From contig OX381714.1 in NCBI GenBank assembly GCA_947462335.1, forward strand, positions 58,325,800 through 58,389,799: 64,000 bases of DNA, given 5' to 3'. This document shows, piece by piece, positions 43,523 to 53,650 of the stretch. The notes beneath the pieces are model-generated. The model was not told where the DNA came from, ran no database searches, and saw only the letters and a list, made by a program, of their open reading frames with translations. The DNA comes from Harmothoe impar. Lineage: Eukaryota; Annelida; Polychaeta; Phyllodocida; Polynoidae. Position numbers and translations under genes: made by a program. Within the stretch, counting starts at the first letter, position 1, and each line of letters begins with the position of its first letter.

Positions 43523-44605
43523 TCAGTCATAGGTGTCTAGAGCAGCAGCAGCAGCAGCATCTTCAGCAGCAGCAGCAGCAGCAGCAGCCGCGTCATAAGT
43601 GTCTAGAGCAGCAGCCACGTCATAGATGACTAGTGCAGCAGCAGCAGCAGCATCTTCAGCAGCAGCAGCAGCGTCATAGGTGTCTAGAGCAGCAGCTGCA
43701 GTAGCAGCAGCGTCATAGGTGTCTAGAGCAGCGGCAGCAGCATCTTCAGCAGCAGCAGTAGCAGCAGCAGTAGCAGCAGTAGCATCTTCAGCAGCAGCAG
43801 CGGCAGCAGCAGTAGCAGCATCAACAGCATCTTCAGCAAAAGCAGCAGCAGCCGCGTCATAGGTGTCTAGAGCAGCGGCAGCAGCATCTTCAGCAGCAGC
43901 AGTAGCAGCAGCGGCAGCAGCATCTTCAGCAGCAGCAGCAGCGTCATAGGTGTCTAGAGCAGCAGCCGCAGCAGCAGCAGCATCTTCAGCAGCAGCAGCG
44001 GCAGCAGCAGTAGCATCTTCAGCAGCAGTAGCAGCAGCAGCAGCAACATCTTCAGCATCAACAGCATCTTCAGCAAAAGCAAAAGCCCGTAACTTAGCAT
44101 CATGTGCATCAGCCATAGCCGTAACAGCGACACTGCGACTAGCATAAGCAAAACAGGCTATTTTTTTAGCAGCTGTACAAGCATTTATAGCATTAGCCCT
44201 AGCAGCAGCCGCAACAGCGACACTTTTAGCAGACGTTGCAGCATCAGTAGCAGCAGCATCGGTAGCAAGAGCGGAAACGGTAGCAAAAACATTAGCAGCA
44301 CGAGCAGCAGCGGCGAGAGTAACAGCAGCGTTGTTAGCAGCATTGGCAACTTCGTATGCAGCATGTGTAGCACGAACAGCGATACGAGCTTCACGTTTTG
44401 CACGAGCAGCAGCAATAGCTGCAGAAGTAGCCATCACACTTTCCAGCCACCCGTACGAATCTTGATAAAAACCAACCTCCACCTTGCTACTTGTTAACTC
44501 ATCAGTAAACATGGGCGTCTCCTCGTGTGGTGTTGTCGCGGCTCTGTAGTAGTGTTGGGATTGCTCACATTCGGTAGAACGTAGAGTGATTCCTGATGAC
44601 GCCAT
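43523..44605 (-). CDS. Alanine-rich open frame in element
   Basis: 360 codons from ATG at 44605 to a stop at 43523. Residues 1-60 are ordinary (MASSGITLRSTEC, FYQDSYGWLESVM). Residues 60-190 are alanine-rich with regularly placed R, K, D, V and N, suggesting long helices. The remainder is (GCN)n-encoded: blocks of A with EDAAAA and ALDTYDAAAAA repeats, built on CAG/CTG repeats. The non-repetitive start argues for a real protein; the tail shows recent repeat expansion. I do not recognise the family. No signal peptide or membrane segment. Confidence 0.45.
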   Translation of the reverse strand: MASSGITLRSTECEQSQHYYRAATTPHEETPMFTDELTSSKVEVGFYQDSYGWLESVMATSAAIAAARAKREARIAVRATHAAYEVANAANNAAVTLAAAARAANVFATVSALATDAAATDAATSAKSVAVAAAARANAINACTAAKKIACFAYASRSVAVTAMADAHDAKLRAFAFAEDAVDAEDVAAAAATAAEDATAAAAAAAEDAAAAAAAALDTYDAAAAAEDAAAAAATAAAEDAAAAALDTYDAAAAAFAEDAVDAATAAAAAAAEDATAATAAATAAAEDAAAAALDTYDAAATAAAALDTYDAAAAAEDAAAAAALVIYDVAAALDTYDAAAAAAAAAEDAAAAAALDTYD

Positions 44606-44929
44606 GCTGAAGGTGGTAGAAGAAGTGTGTGGGACTCATGTTTCACTCTCGCTTATGTACTAGGCTCCGAGATAAGCTTCTTAACTCAAGAGGAAAACTC
44701 TCACTAGGAAGGCGACCAGCTGTCTACCTGTGTAGGTGCGGGTTCGTTACATCTTTAATCCTGTTCGACCCCCCGAGGAAATAGATGAAAAAAACAAAAG
44801 ACCATCTTTCAAGCACTCGAATCCGCAGTCAGTAGGAAGCTATAAGGAGCTTAACTTGTGTTTGATTTAAGCTGTCTACCACACGCACGCGCTTGTAGTC
44901 ACAGCTAGAGTGGCAGACTTCTGTCCGCC
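44606..44929. other. Upstream of alanine-rich frame
   Basis: Presumed leader and promoter region of the minus-strand frame. No clear TATA box seen. Confidence 0.3.
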
Positions 44930-45440
44930 CGCTGGCGCATGACAATCGACTTTAGACACCCCCTGTAGTTTTTTTTTGCATACACAGTTGACTAGCATCT
45001 TAATCTCTTACCCAGCTATAAGCCCATATACATGTAACGCGCATTACTCCGCTTTATGGTAATTATCAGATCGATTTAAGGGTGGAAAAGGCTTAGGTGA
45101 TTTAGGTCCCTCTCTAGCTGAAAACAGGCTTAGACCATAGCATGTAGGCAGCCGGCCGCGTTAAACACCCCCTGTAGGTTTTTTTAGTTTTTTGTATACA
45201 CTCTCGATCCCCTCTCTAGGTGAAAACAAAGCTTAGAAGATGCGGTGATCCGGCCACCGGCTGGCGCGTCACACCTGTCGTTAATCACCCCCTGTAGGCT
45301 TTGTATACACTCTCTAGGTGAAAACAAAAGCTCCCTCCACGGGCTGGCGCGTCACACCTGTCGTTAAAACGCCCCCTGTAGTGTTAGTATACACAGTTGC
45401 CCCGCCTTATCTATTCACCAGCTATAAGCCCATATACGTG
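44930..45440 (+). repeat. About four degenerate 100-bp units
   Basis: Each unit has GCTGGCGC(A/G), ACACCCCCTGTAG, TTTGTATACAC and CTCTCTAGGTGAAAACAAA in similar order, with length variation. Confidence 0.6.
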
Positions 45441-45520
45441 TACATGTGATTTTTGATACCCTCTCTGGAATAGGGTGGGGCTCAAGGTGAAAACAAGATT
45501 AGACCATTCGCTCTCTCAGC

Positions 45521-45634
45521 TATATAAAGAGCCTCAATTGTTCTTGCAACAGCACTTCACCACCGGTACACTATCAGTCACGAGGCAGATGTTTGCGGTA
45601 TGGGTCATACAGGTTACCTACTAATAGCGGTTTG
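45521..45634 (+). promoter_or_regulatory. TATA promoter and signal-like first exon
   Basis: TATATAAAG at 45521-45529, a possible start about 30 bp on, then an exon ending TTTG before GTGAGTAG (good donor at 45635). One ATG frame reads MGHTGYLLIAV and runs through the donor (phase 2), which could open a signal peptide; an earlier ATG gives a 11-residue upstream frame. No second coding exon was found. Downstream the stretch ends in the palindrome cluster and AATAAA at 46449. Confidence 0.35.
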
Positions 45635-46293
45635 GTGAGTAGATCACTTTTTTTTCCCCTAAAAAAAACAACAAAAACTCCTCACTTATGACTCAGGTAT
45701 GTATATGTAGCACTGTTAGTGTAAGTACACAGTAGAATCTACTGTACTATAGACTCAACCCTCTGAAGACGGTGGAGCGCGTTAATGCGCAGGTCTGTGT
45801 CGGCGTCACTTGTTTTTTATTCTAACTAAAAAAGAAAAAAAGTCAGAAGTCAATCTACGACCTATCAAAGACAAATTTGTGATAAGTTCAAACTAAATAA
45901 GAGACAGTTTGAGCGTCTCTTAGTCGCTGTCAAAGATGCGAATAACGAACGCGCTGAGGGCGGGGTTCAGGTCACGTATAGTTCCCCGCTCTTTCGTCAG
46001 ATGGCGCCACAATAGGGGTTTTGTACATTCCTACGATGCTCGCGAACATTTCAACGCATAATGAGCTATATAGGCAACAAAGTGCGCTTCTGAATATATT
46101 AAAATATAAAAAACAATTCAATATTGTGTATTTCTGATAGAAATGAGGCAGTTTCTTTGAATACCAACTAAACTATAGCGAGATGAAAAATACCACACCA
46201 TATCTAAGGCTTTATAAAAGATACATAGTCAGAAACTCTCGCCGAGTCGGCAATCTGAAAAACGGATCAACTCGTTTTGACTCGTTGTGCCAC
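45635..46293. other. Element interior, nothing coding seen
   Basis: No open frame of note. It includes CAGATGGCGCCAC near 45998 (CTCF-like), also found near 54351. Confidence 0.3.
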
Positions 46294-46455
46294 AAGGGCC
46301 CCCATCCAACGGGGGCCCTTTGAGGTCAGTCTGTCAAACCACAGTGATCCATGCTGCTTAACACTAGGCGTAATTAATTACGCCCATGTTGTGCAGCATC
46401 TAACCAACTGACAGTGTCAGTTGGTTGGCCCCTCTTTAGGGGCCACACAATAAAA
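46294..46455 (+). repeat. Cluster of four palindromes and AATAAA
   Basis: In 160 bp: AAGGGCCCCC/GGGGGCCCTT with a 7-base loop (46294-46320); GGCGTAATTAATTACGCC, an exact palindrome (46367-46384) nested in ATGCTGC/GCAGCAT; AACCAACTGACA/TGTCAGTTGGTT with one central base (46402-46426); and GGCCCCTCTTTAGGGGCC (46427-46444). The last is followed directly by ACACAATAAAATAAAG. The final hairpin resembles a histone mRNA 3' stem-loop in form (GGCC stem, 4-base loop) but not in exact sequence. It may be a transcript 3' end. Confidence 0.6.
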
Positions 46456-46924
46456 TAAAGAATAGAGGCCTAAGGGAACGTTCACAAGCGTCTCCCCTTC
46501 CTACGGGGTGGGTGGGTCTTTGGGTTTAGTGACAAAACAGCGACATGTGAGTAGGAGTTTGCATGTCAGCTCTCTTTTTTTTCTTTTTTTTTCCAAGTCT
46601 ACATATTATTTATGATTAAAAATTTTTAAAAAAAAAAACCACGATAATATAGTGCGCTGATCAAAAACTGAATAGAAAAATAACCAAAAATAGGTTGGGG
46701 AAATCTCTGCTATGTAGCTGATCGGTCGTTGTCACACGGTGCAGAAAATTTACTTTTTTTTTTTTTTTTTTTTTAGAAAATCTATATTAGGACCACAGAC
46801 GGGGCACATGTGTCACTTGTCGAATATAAGAGATACCAATGGGCCTTGTCGAATTTAAGAACTAGGTCTTGGCCATTGGCATTGTCTATTTTGAGAAGTA
46901 GTCTTGCTCGTCTTGCCCCTTGTC

Positions 46925-48080
46925 GCCAACTCCCAGCACCCCCTGTGTCTCTTTGTCCATATTGGCTAAAAACAGGACATTGTTGCCTTGGCTATTTTAC
47001 CCCCCGTCTGGGTATCTTATTACTTAATCACTTCGTCTTGACCCTGTGGGGCAGTGGGTATATGGAATAATCGTGTCCAGGTGTACTCTATCTGACACAT
47101 AACCGAAGGTTACTGAGTTATGTAATAATACCTGACCTATGAGGCCGCCAGTCAGTTTGCCGTGATTATTTTGACACACTCTCAGTTACTCGTAGGACAT
47201 CTAATACATAATTAGACTCAGCATCATATAAGACAGTCTCGGCCACGCCGGCTGCATATCGGACCAGGGGGATAGTCTGGCAGCGACTCGCCACCCCGTC
47301 CACAAGCTGTGTACAGCACCCCGTTTCTCTTTGTCCATATTGGCTAAAAAACAGGGCATTGTTGACTTGGCTATTTTACCCGTCTGGGTCTTATTATTTA
47401 ATCACCTCGTCTTGACCCTGTGGGGCAGCGGGTATATGGAATAACCGTGTCCAAGCGTACTCTATCTAACACATAACCGAAAGTTACTGAGTTATGTAAT
47501 AATAACTGACCTATGAGGTCGCCAGTCAGTTTGCCGTGATTATTTTGACACACTCTCAGTTACTCGTAGGGAATCTAATACATAATTAGACTCAGCATCA
47601 TATAAGACAGTCTCGGCCACGCCGGCTGCATATCGGACCAGGGAGATAGTCTGGCAGCGACCCGCCAGCCCGTCCACAACCTGTGTACAGCACCCCGTGT
47701 CTCTTTGTCCATATTGGCTAAAAAAACAGGTCATTGTTGACTTTGGCTATTTTACCCGTCTGGGTCTTATTATTTAAATCACCTCGTCTTGACCCTGTGG
47801 GGCAGTGGGTATATGGAATAACCGTGTCCAAGTGTACTCTATCTAACACATAACCAAAGGTTACTGAGTTATGTAATAATAACCGCCCTATAATCCTATG
47901 AAGTCGCCAGTCAGTTTGCCGTGATTATTTTGACATACTCTCAGTTACTCGTAGGGTATCTAATACATAATTCGACTCAGCATCATATAAGACAGTCTCG
48001 GCCGCGCCAGCCGCATATCGTACCAGAGGGATAGTCTGGCAGCAACCCGCCATCCCGTCCACAATCTGTGTACAGCAGTC
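46925..48080 (+). repeat. 375-bp tandem repeat, three copies
   Basis: ACCCTGTGGGGCAG starts at 47041, 47415 and 47792, giving periods of 374 and 377 bp. Other shared words: CTCTTTGTCCATATTGGC, CAGTCAGTTTGCCGTGAT, GACAGTCTCGGCC. A piece of the CATGTCG MITE lies just before it (46800-46875). The short frames mentioning GRCQTISLVRY come from this array. Confidence 0.85.
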
Positions 48081-48119
48081 TGGACCAGACCACCAACTCT
48101 GGGTATAGCATTCGGGATG

Positions 48120-48320
48120 ACTGGAGCAAGACTGGATCTAACCCTTTAATAGTCGCATAGCGCTTTAATGTGCAGTGCCCGTTGTCGTCATAAGCCATGA
48201 ATGCAGCACTCAGAGTTCCTCACCAGGGCTGCATGCATGCATACACTGGCATATCGACAAAGAGCGTAGCGCATTAAAGCACTATGCTACCTTTAGCATT
48301 AAAGCGCTGAGGGGTTATTT
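48120..48320. mobile_element. piggyBac-like MITE inside the element
   Basis: ACCCTTTAATAGTCGCATAG at left and AAAGCGCTGAGGGGTTA at right, one damaged hairpin module between. It shows that the element collected host-type repeats. Confidence 0.5.
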
Positions 48321-48600
48321 TTTGATAGTGTAGAACCAATATCTGTCTAATTAAACCCCTTATCAGTCCTGTTTTTTTTTCACATACAAAAGGAATTAGG
48401 TAATGGCGCTCCGCCATGTATTGGATAACCACTGCAGCGCGACTCTGAAAAGCGGCGGCGGTGAATTTCCATTTAGATCCTGAAAAGGGGGGCGGTCAGA
48501 TGTCGTCAAGGCTCTGATAAGTAGGGCAGTTCAAATCATATGATTACATTGAGCTAATTTTCTTGCTGAAAGGAATGAATAATTGTATTTGTATAAAATT

Positions 48601-48689
48601 CACACACACACACACACACACACCCACCCGCCCACCCACCCACCCACCCCCACCCCCACCCCCACCCCCACACCCACACCCCCCCCCCA

Positions 48690-48748
<59 letters not shown>
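48601..48748 (+). repeat. Compound microsatellite AC / ACCC / ACGC
   Basis: Runs of CA, then CCCA, then C-rich sequence, then about 16 units of CGCA. It extends the open frames at 48544-49122 on the minus strand (RACV repeats) and 48563-48832 on the plus strand. The true coding part should end near 48749. Confidence 0.9.
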
Positions 48749-48749
<1 letters not shown>

Positions 48750-49077
48750 GCTCCTCCAGCACGGCGGGCGGTAGTCCTTCCTCCATGCAGACTTGCTGCT
48801 TGACTCGCTCCACGCACTGGCGGATGAGTTGATCAGCGACGTTCGCGATCAGCTCATCCACCACACCCTCTGCTTCAGCAGCAGTCCGCTGTCTCTCCTC
48901 TCTCTGTAGCGAGGCTACGAACTGCTTCTCCACGGCCGCATCGATCATAGATCGAGAAACGGCCACGAAGTTCTGTCTCTCCGCCTCCTCTCTCTGTAGC
49001 ACGGCTACGAATTCCTTCTCCACGGCCGCATCGATCATAGATCGAGAAACGGCCACGAAGTTCACTCCGTGAGCCAT
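48749..49077 (-). CDS. AKAP-like frame, probable captured exon
   Basis: From ATG at 49077 (context AAAATGG). MAHGVNFVAVSRSMIDAAVEK is followed by a second in-frame copy, NFVAVSRSMIDAAVEKQFV, made by a DNA duplication of about 105 bp. A third helix follows (VDELIANVADQLIRQCVERV), then EEGLPPAVLEEL, after which the frame enters the microsatellite. The pattern F-V-x-V-S-R-x-M-I-D-x-A-V-x-K resembles the amphipathic helix by which AKAP7-type anchoring proteins bind PKA regulatory subunits (L-V-x-L-S-K-x-L-V-E-x-A-V-x-K). Homology is inference; the 3' splice structure is unknown. Confidence 0.4.
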
Positions 49078-49113
49078 TTTGTCGAACTGACTTCCTAGCC
49101 GCCTGAGAGATGC

Positions 49114-49121
49114 TGACGTCA
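49114..49121 (-). promoter_or_regulatory. CRE palindrome upstream of AKAP-like frame
   Basis: TGACGTCA 37 bp upstream of the ATG at 49077, in CpG-containing sequence. A second TGACGTCA is at 50226-50233. A CRE beside a PKA-anchoring-like frame is suggestive but not proof of regulation. Confidence 0.4.
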
Positions 49122-49214
49122 CACTATTTTCGACGACGCTATGACGCGCACGAGGTAGACAGACGACGTCGTTTCACTTCCTTATTTGGAGTTTGGGACC
49201 TTGTGACACCGAAG

Positions 49215-49432
49215 TCATACCGTACGGTCGCGATAAAGCAACTAGTGTTGAAAAGCGCGCCGGTCTTGTATAAGCGCCGGAGTATAAGAGCCTCCAAATG
49301 TTTTTTCTCAAGCACTAAAATCGCGACTTTGAATAAGCGCCAGCGCCTGGCTTGTATATAGCTCCTGAGTAAGAACTTCACCGAATTGAAAAGCGCTCCC
49401 TCAGAGCCCTTAATCGCGACAGTACGGTACAA
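49215..49432. mobile_element. TACCGTACGGTCGCGAT MITE
   Basis: Ends TACCGTACGGTCGCGATAAA and TTAATCGCGACAGTACGGTA; TATAAGCGCC words inside. Related to 6919-7036. Confidence 0.6.
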
Positions 49433-49609
49433 ATCTGATGTCAACCCGCGCCAAAACCAAAAAGGATGTTCCGGTCACACGTACCTACGACGAGCGACCT
49501 TCAGCTATCACCACGTGAAGAGTTGGAAATAAATTTTGTACGGCAAGAAAACTGAAAACTGATAACGATTCCATTAGATAAGTATTCGGTTCCAATCTAT
49601 GGCGAGATA

Positions 49610-50030
49610 TTTCCACCAGAGCGATTGATTTATATGTCTGTAAGGTTCAGCTCTCCAACACTCTCCAATATCCGCCGGTGCACGACGGTCGCCGCCCATC
49701 ATTAGTGACAACTAAACTTCTGCTGGAGAGTGAAAGTTACGTTGAGTCTTGAGGTGCGCAGAGATACTATCTGCCGTGCCTGATTTTAGTTCCACGCTAT
49801 TTAGATAACCGCCCCATTTAAAATCTCTCTCTCGATCCTAGAAAAGGAAAAAAAGGCTAGAGTTTATCATGGACGCGTCTCAGTTTTAGTCAAGCCGTAA
49901 AGTGAAGAACCCGAGCTTGTACATATACCCACGTGAGGAGTGACATAGCGGGGCGTTCAGTTAGTACTGAGTCTATAGTCAAGGTCAAGTTCCACTCTCT
50001 AAACAGAGCTTTAGCGACTCCGTCATCTAG
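49610..50030. repeat. Old repeat, copy B (uninterrupted)
   Basis: Matches the flanks of the nest at 26188-28990 but lacks its inserts. It gives the empty-site form for dating those insertions. Confidence 0.55.
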
Positions 50031-50559
50031 ACTAGACCGCGCGCGCGATTTTTTTTGCTGAAGCAGCTAATCGATGGAAACGTAGAGAAGACGTACTCGA
50101 TCAAAAACTGCTTCAGAGGCTTGTTATCAGGTATTATCAGTTAAATCAAAATATTTCAAAACATCCAGAAAAGCAGAATGTCATGTCCTACGGGCTACAG
50201 CCGGGCACTGACGAGCAGACGCCGCTGACGTCATTTCAATCAGGTCGCAGCGCTTTTTAGACACCTTTTCTGTAGGACCCGTCTCATACCTTAGTATATA
50301 ATACCGTAAACGCCGGGTGATTAGTATATGATCACATTGACAGTCGCGGATCCACGAAGAGGCTGGATAAGCCACGAGCGGACCCGCGACTGCAATGTGA
50401 CATAATCTTACCATGCGCTTTTGTTTTGTTTTTGTTTCTATTTACAACAGCAAACATTTCAACAGCCTATTGTTTTTTTAAAATGATGAAAAATCGGCCC
50501 AAAAAAAAAGTAAACATTTTAGAGCTAAATTTGTGGAGGATAGCCGGACATGCTGATGT
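50031..50559. other. Element interior; hairpin 50334-50401
   Basis: CACATTGACAGTCGCGGATC pairs with GGACCCGCGACTGCAATGTG across about 27 bp. Nothing coding. Confidence 0.45.
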
Positions 50560-50957
50560 CACTAGACCCCTAAATTCGATATGGTGACATGGTCATTTTC
50601 TTAAAAATCGATACGACGACACGGACACGGACATCTAAGTGACATGGGCCATGGGGCATTTCTTGAGTCCGACATGTGACATGGCCCATAGTGACATGAG
50701 GAAAAAAAAATGTTCGAAGAGTGCATCAGAAAAAGTACCATTTCAAACCTAAGCATTTCGCCAAATTTTTTTTTTTTTTTTTTTTTTCTTGGATGGTACC
50801 CGGCTTTGCGGTGTCTGGGTCCTTAAAAATGTACCAGAATGCTCAAATTCGGGTTCTAAATATTTTCAAAAAACGTTTTCTCCCTTAGTGACGTGTGACA
50901 CGGGCATTTCTTAAATTCGACATACGGCTGCATGGGGAGGACCCACCCGTCAAGGGC
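50560..50957 (-). mobile_element. CATGTCG-type MITE, copy 4 (inverted, expanded)
   Basis: Reads CTAGACCCCTAAATTCGA at its left and GTCAAGGGC at its right, the inverse of copies 1-3, with extra internal sequence and a T run. Confidence 0.55.
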
Positions 50958-51540
50958 CCCATGATGACTCATACCCGCCGCGTTCAGTCAATCAACCGAG
51001 ATCTTTTTCTGTGGTGGTGTAGAAGGATCTCCCCCCTGAGGTTACAAAGTCACCTCTTTATTTAAGGGGCTACGAGCCGCAAAGTCGCTTTCGCAAAGTC
51101 GCAAGAAATATTCAAGTCAAAAAGTCAAATTCATCAACTATCAGTACAGTCGTTTGAAAGTCATCAAGTCACCGAAAAACTCCTCTACAGTCACCTCCGA
51201 CTCGCCTCCTCCCTACCCCCCTAAAGGGGGGTAGGGAGGAAGCGATTCCCTAGAGATCAGATAATTTTTTTTTTTTTCTCCCGAGCAGACCCCAAAGGCC
51301 CCCCCCTCCCCCCCAAGTGCCCGCCCACCCCATAAATAGTGCCCCCCCTCCCCCCCCCTCCCCTCCCCATGCATCTTAAAGTGCCCCCCTCCCCCCCCTC
51401 CCCTCCCCTCCCCCCTTATAGAAGCCTCCCATTAGCTAGTCCAAGTCATGTGACCAAAAAGGGAGCGTAGTCTGTCTATTGTCTATATTATGCAAATGAG
51501 GGAGGGGGTCAGGTCACGTGACCAAGGGGGTGTGGCCTAT
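50958..51540. repeat. AAGTCGCC repeat, palindrome, C/T tract
   Basis: 50995-51190 is a copy of the AAGTCGCC repeat. 51208-51239 is the palindrome CCTCCCTACCCCCC/GGGGGGTAGGGAGG. 51290-51420 is almost pure C and T, able in principle to form triplex DNA. Confidence 0.55.
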
Positions 51541-51589
51541 TTTCCAAATAAAGAGCGCTTCCAGTCACGTGACCAAAAGGGTGTGGTCC

Positions 51590-51965
51590 TATTATGCAAA
51601 TGAGGGGGTCACGTGACCCATTATTATGCAAATGAGGGAGTCACGTGACCAAATGGAAGCCACTGATTGGCTGGTGATCAAAGGGGCGTAGTCTACTATG
51701 CAAATGAGGGGGTCACGTGATCAAGGGGGCGTGGCCTATTATGCAAATGAGGGGGTCACGTGACCAAATGGTAGCCCCTGATTGGCTGGTGATCAAGGGG
51801 GCGTGGCCTATTACGTAATTATGCAAATGAGGGGGCGTGGCCTATTACGTAATTATGCAAATGAGGGGGTCACGTGACCAAATGGAGGCCTCTGATTGGC
51901 TGCAGGTCGATTGAGTAATAAACAGTAGTTAACTATAGTCCCGTTCCGATACATACTATACTACT
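51590..51965. repeat. Right inverted repeat of Polinton-like element
   Basis: Inverse of 42977-43345, exact over the terminal 60 bp and close beyond, with ATGCAAAT, TCACGTGA and CTGATTGG motifs. Motif-bearing sequence continues leftwards to about 51480. Confidence 0.85.
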
Positions 51966-51971
51966 ATCTGG

Positions 51972-53330
51972 TTTTAACTCAATTGTCGCTTCAAAGCCCT
52001 TTATCTCTCCTATCTCTCCTTTGAACACGGACTGATACTCATGCAGGAGCTGTTCCAGGGGAGTTGCATGTATCGCGAAGACATTTTCCCAGTCTATACG
52101 TATGGCTTTTAGCCAGGTCCGTCCGAATAACGGTGTACGGACGCCTTTCGCGATCACCAGCGGCAACTGTCTCTTTTGACCCTTGTACTCCACATGGACG
52201 TCGATTTCACCGAGTAGCTCAACTTTGTGTCCGGTGTACGATTTTAAGTTGATAGAAGCTTCGCGTAACTCAAAATCGGGGAAGAATTCTTTGTAGTCGT
52301 CCTCACCGACAATCGAAACTGCCGATGCCGTGTCTAAAGCAAATGTCATTTCGTTGTTTTCGACACGGGCATTCACTGTTATTTCTCCGTATTTTCCGCT
52401 TTTAACTTCAAACAGTGATGCGTAACTGACCTCTTCCTCTTGTTTTTCGTCATCATCGACGTAATGTGCACGGCCTTGGCCTCGCCCGCGACCTCTTCCG
52501 CGGCCACGGTATGGACGTGAGCTACCTCTCGACTGAGATTGACCTTGAGCCGACTTTGTTTTGCAAGCCTTGGCAATGTGTCCAATTTTATCACAGTTGA
52601 AACACTTTTCCGTTTCGAATGGGCACCGGCCCTCGTGGTCGCCATCACAACGATAACACTTATTTTTAGTGCGGGCTTTTCCTTTGTTCTTGTAGCCACC
52701 ACGTTGAACCCGGTTGACCTCATGGGTAGGCCCCATGAGCTGATTACCATGGCAAGCCGTGTCCATTGACGTGCCTATGTCTACGGCTTTCTCCCATGTC
52801 AACCCTGCACCCAAACCTAACAGTCTGTTTTTAATTGCAGCGGATCTCAACCCGGTAACCAGGCGGTTTCTTAGCCTCTTTTTGATTTGGTCTTCATCCC
52901 CAAACCCGCAATGTATGCTGATTTTTTTTAAGGCCACTATGTAGTCTGCAACAGACTCATTATCACCCTGTTTCCGCTCATCAAACTTGAAGCTCTCGAT
53001 TAGCTCATTTGACCCTGAGGTATAGTGGTTACTAATCAATGTTGTTAGCTGGGCATATGTTTTGGTCTCAATTTCAGCAGGGGCACACAATGCAACCAAA
53101 AGATCCACTACCTCAGGTCCCACCATAGATATGAAGGCATCAATTTTTTCATCATCCTGGATTTTGTTTATTCTCATCCAAGCATTAAACCTTCTTTGAT
53201 AATTAGCCCACTTTTCTTTATTGGGACGAAACTCTCCTATGGCACTCACAACATTCCTAGCTTCAGCCATAGTTTCTAGATGTAGACTCCCAGCCTCAGA
53301 TTCAAGATCACTTATTTCAGAGTCACTCAT
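51972..53330 (-). pseudogene. Ty3 gag and protease part of gag-pol
   Basis: Starts at ATG 53330 (MSDSEISDLESE); upstream open codons lack an ATG. The gag-type region has NKEKWANYQRRFNAW and a capsid-like helical part, then a nucleocapsid with two zinc knuckles: CYRCDGDHEGRC-type and CFNCDKIGHIAKAC (CX2CX4HX4C). An arginine-glycine-rich linker follows, then an aspartic protease with FALDTASAVSIVG. The frame is cut at 51972 by the nested element and resumes at 42970. Confidence 0.9.
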
Positions 53331-53631
53331 TTGTAGATCAACACTTGTAGATATAGGGCCTAGCCTACACAAATGCACAGTCACTTTTAGTTTCAGAGAT
53401 CTACTTTCACTTTCATGGAGTTCACTTTCACTTTTGGGATCTGGAGTCTACTTTCAGTTTCAGGGACTTCACTTTTCACAACCAAGTTTTCACAGTGTAT
53501 CAATGGGAGTTCATCCAATTTTGGTAGGAATGGCTTCTTGGCCCTTTTACTTAGCTTATAGTCGATTTCTGCAGGAGAATCACTTTTTGTGAAAGCAAGA
53601 AAATCGACTTTTATGCGTGGATTCTTTCATC

Positions 53632-53649
53632 AACATCCTCGTTCGCCAA
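53632..53649 (-). promoter_or_regulatory. Primer-binding site of Ty3 element
   Basis: On the element strand the 5' LTR end ACACAACA is followed by TT and then TGGCGAACGAGGATGTTG. A TGG start just after the LTR is the standard tRNA 3'-CCA pairing site. I do not name the tRNA. Confidence 0.65.
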
Positions 53650-53650
53650 A

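Larger units (their letters stand above)
42977..51965. mobile_element. Polinton-like nonautonomous element
   Basis: 8,989 bp inserted in the Ty3 gag-pol frame. Inverted repeats of about 360 bp begin AGTAGTATAGTATGTATCGG and end in ACTACT; a 6-bp ATCTGG duplication flanks it. Polintons have 6-bp duplications and long inverted repeats starting AG, so the structure fits. None of their usual genes (protein-primed DNA polymerase, retroviral-type integrase, protease, packaging ATPase, capsid) is visible. The cargo is two open frames, several promoters, palindromes, a 375-bp tandem array and older repeats. It would need functions from elsewhere to move. Confidence 0.7.

Noticed and set aside
48544..48748. 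RACV-repeat tail of the AKAP-like frame
   Set aside because: Microsatellite translation; the real exon should end before it.
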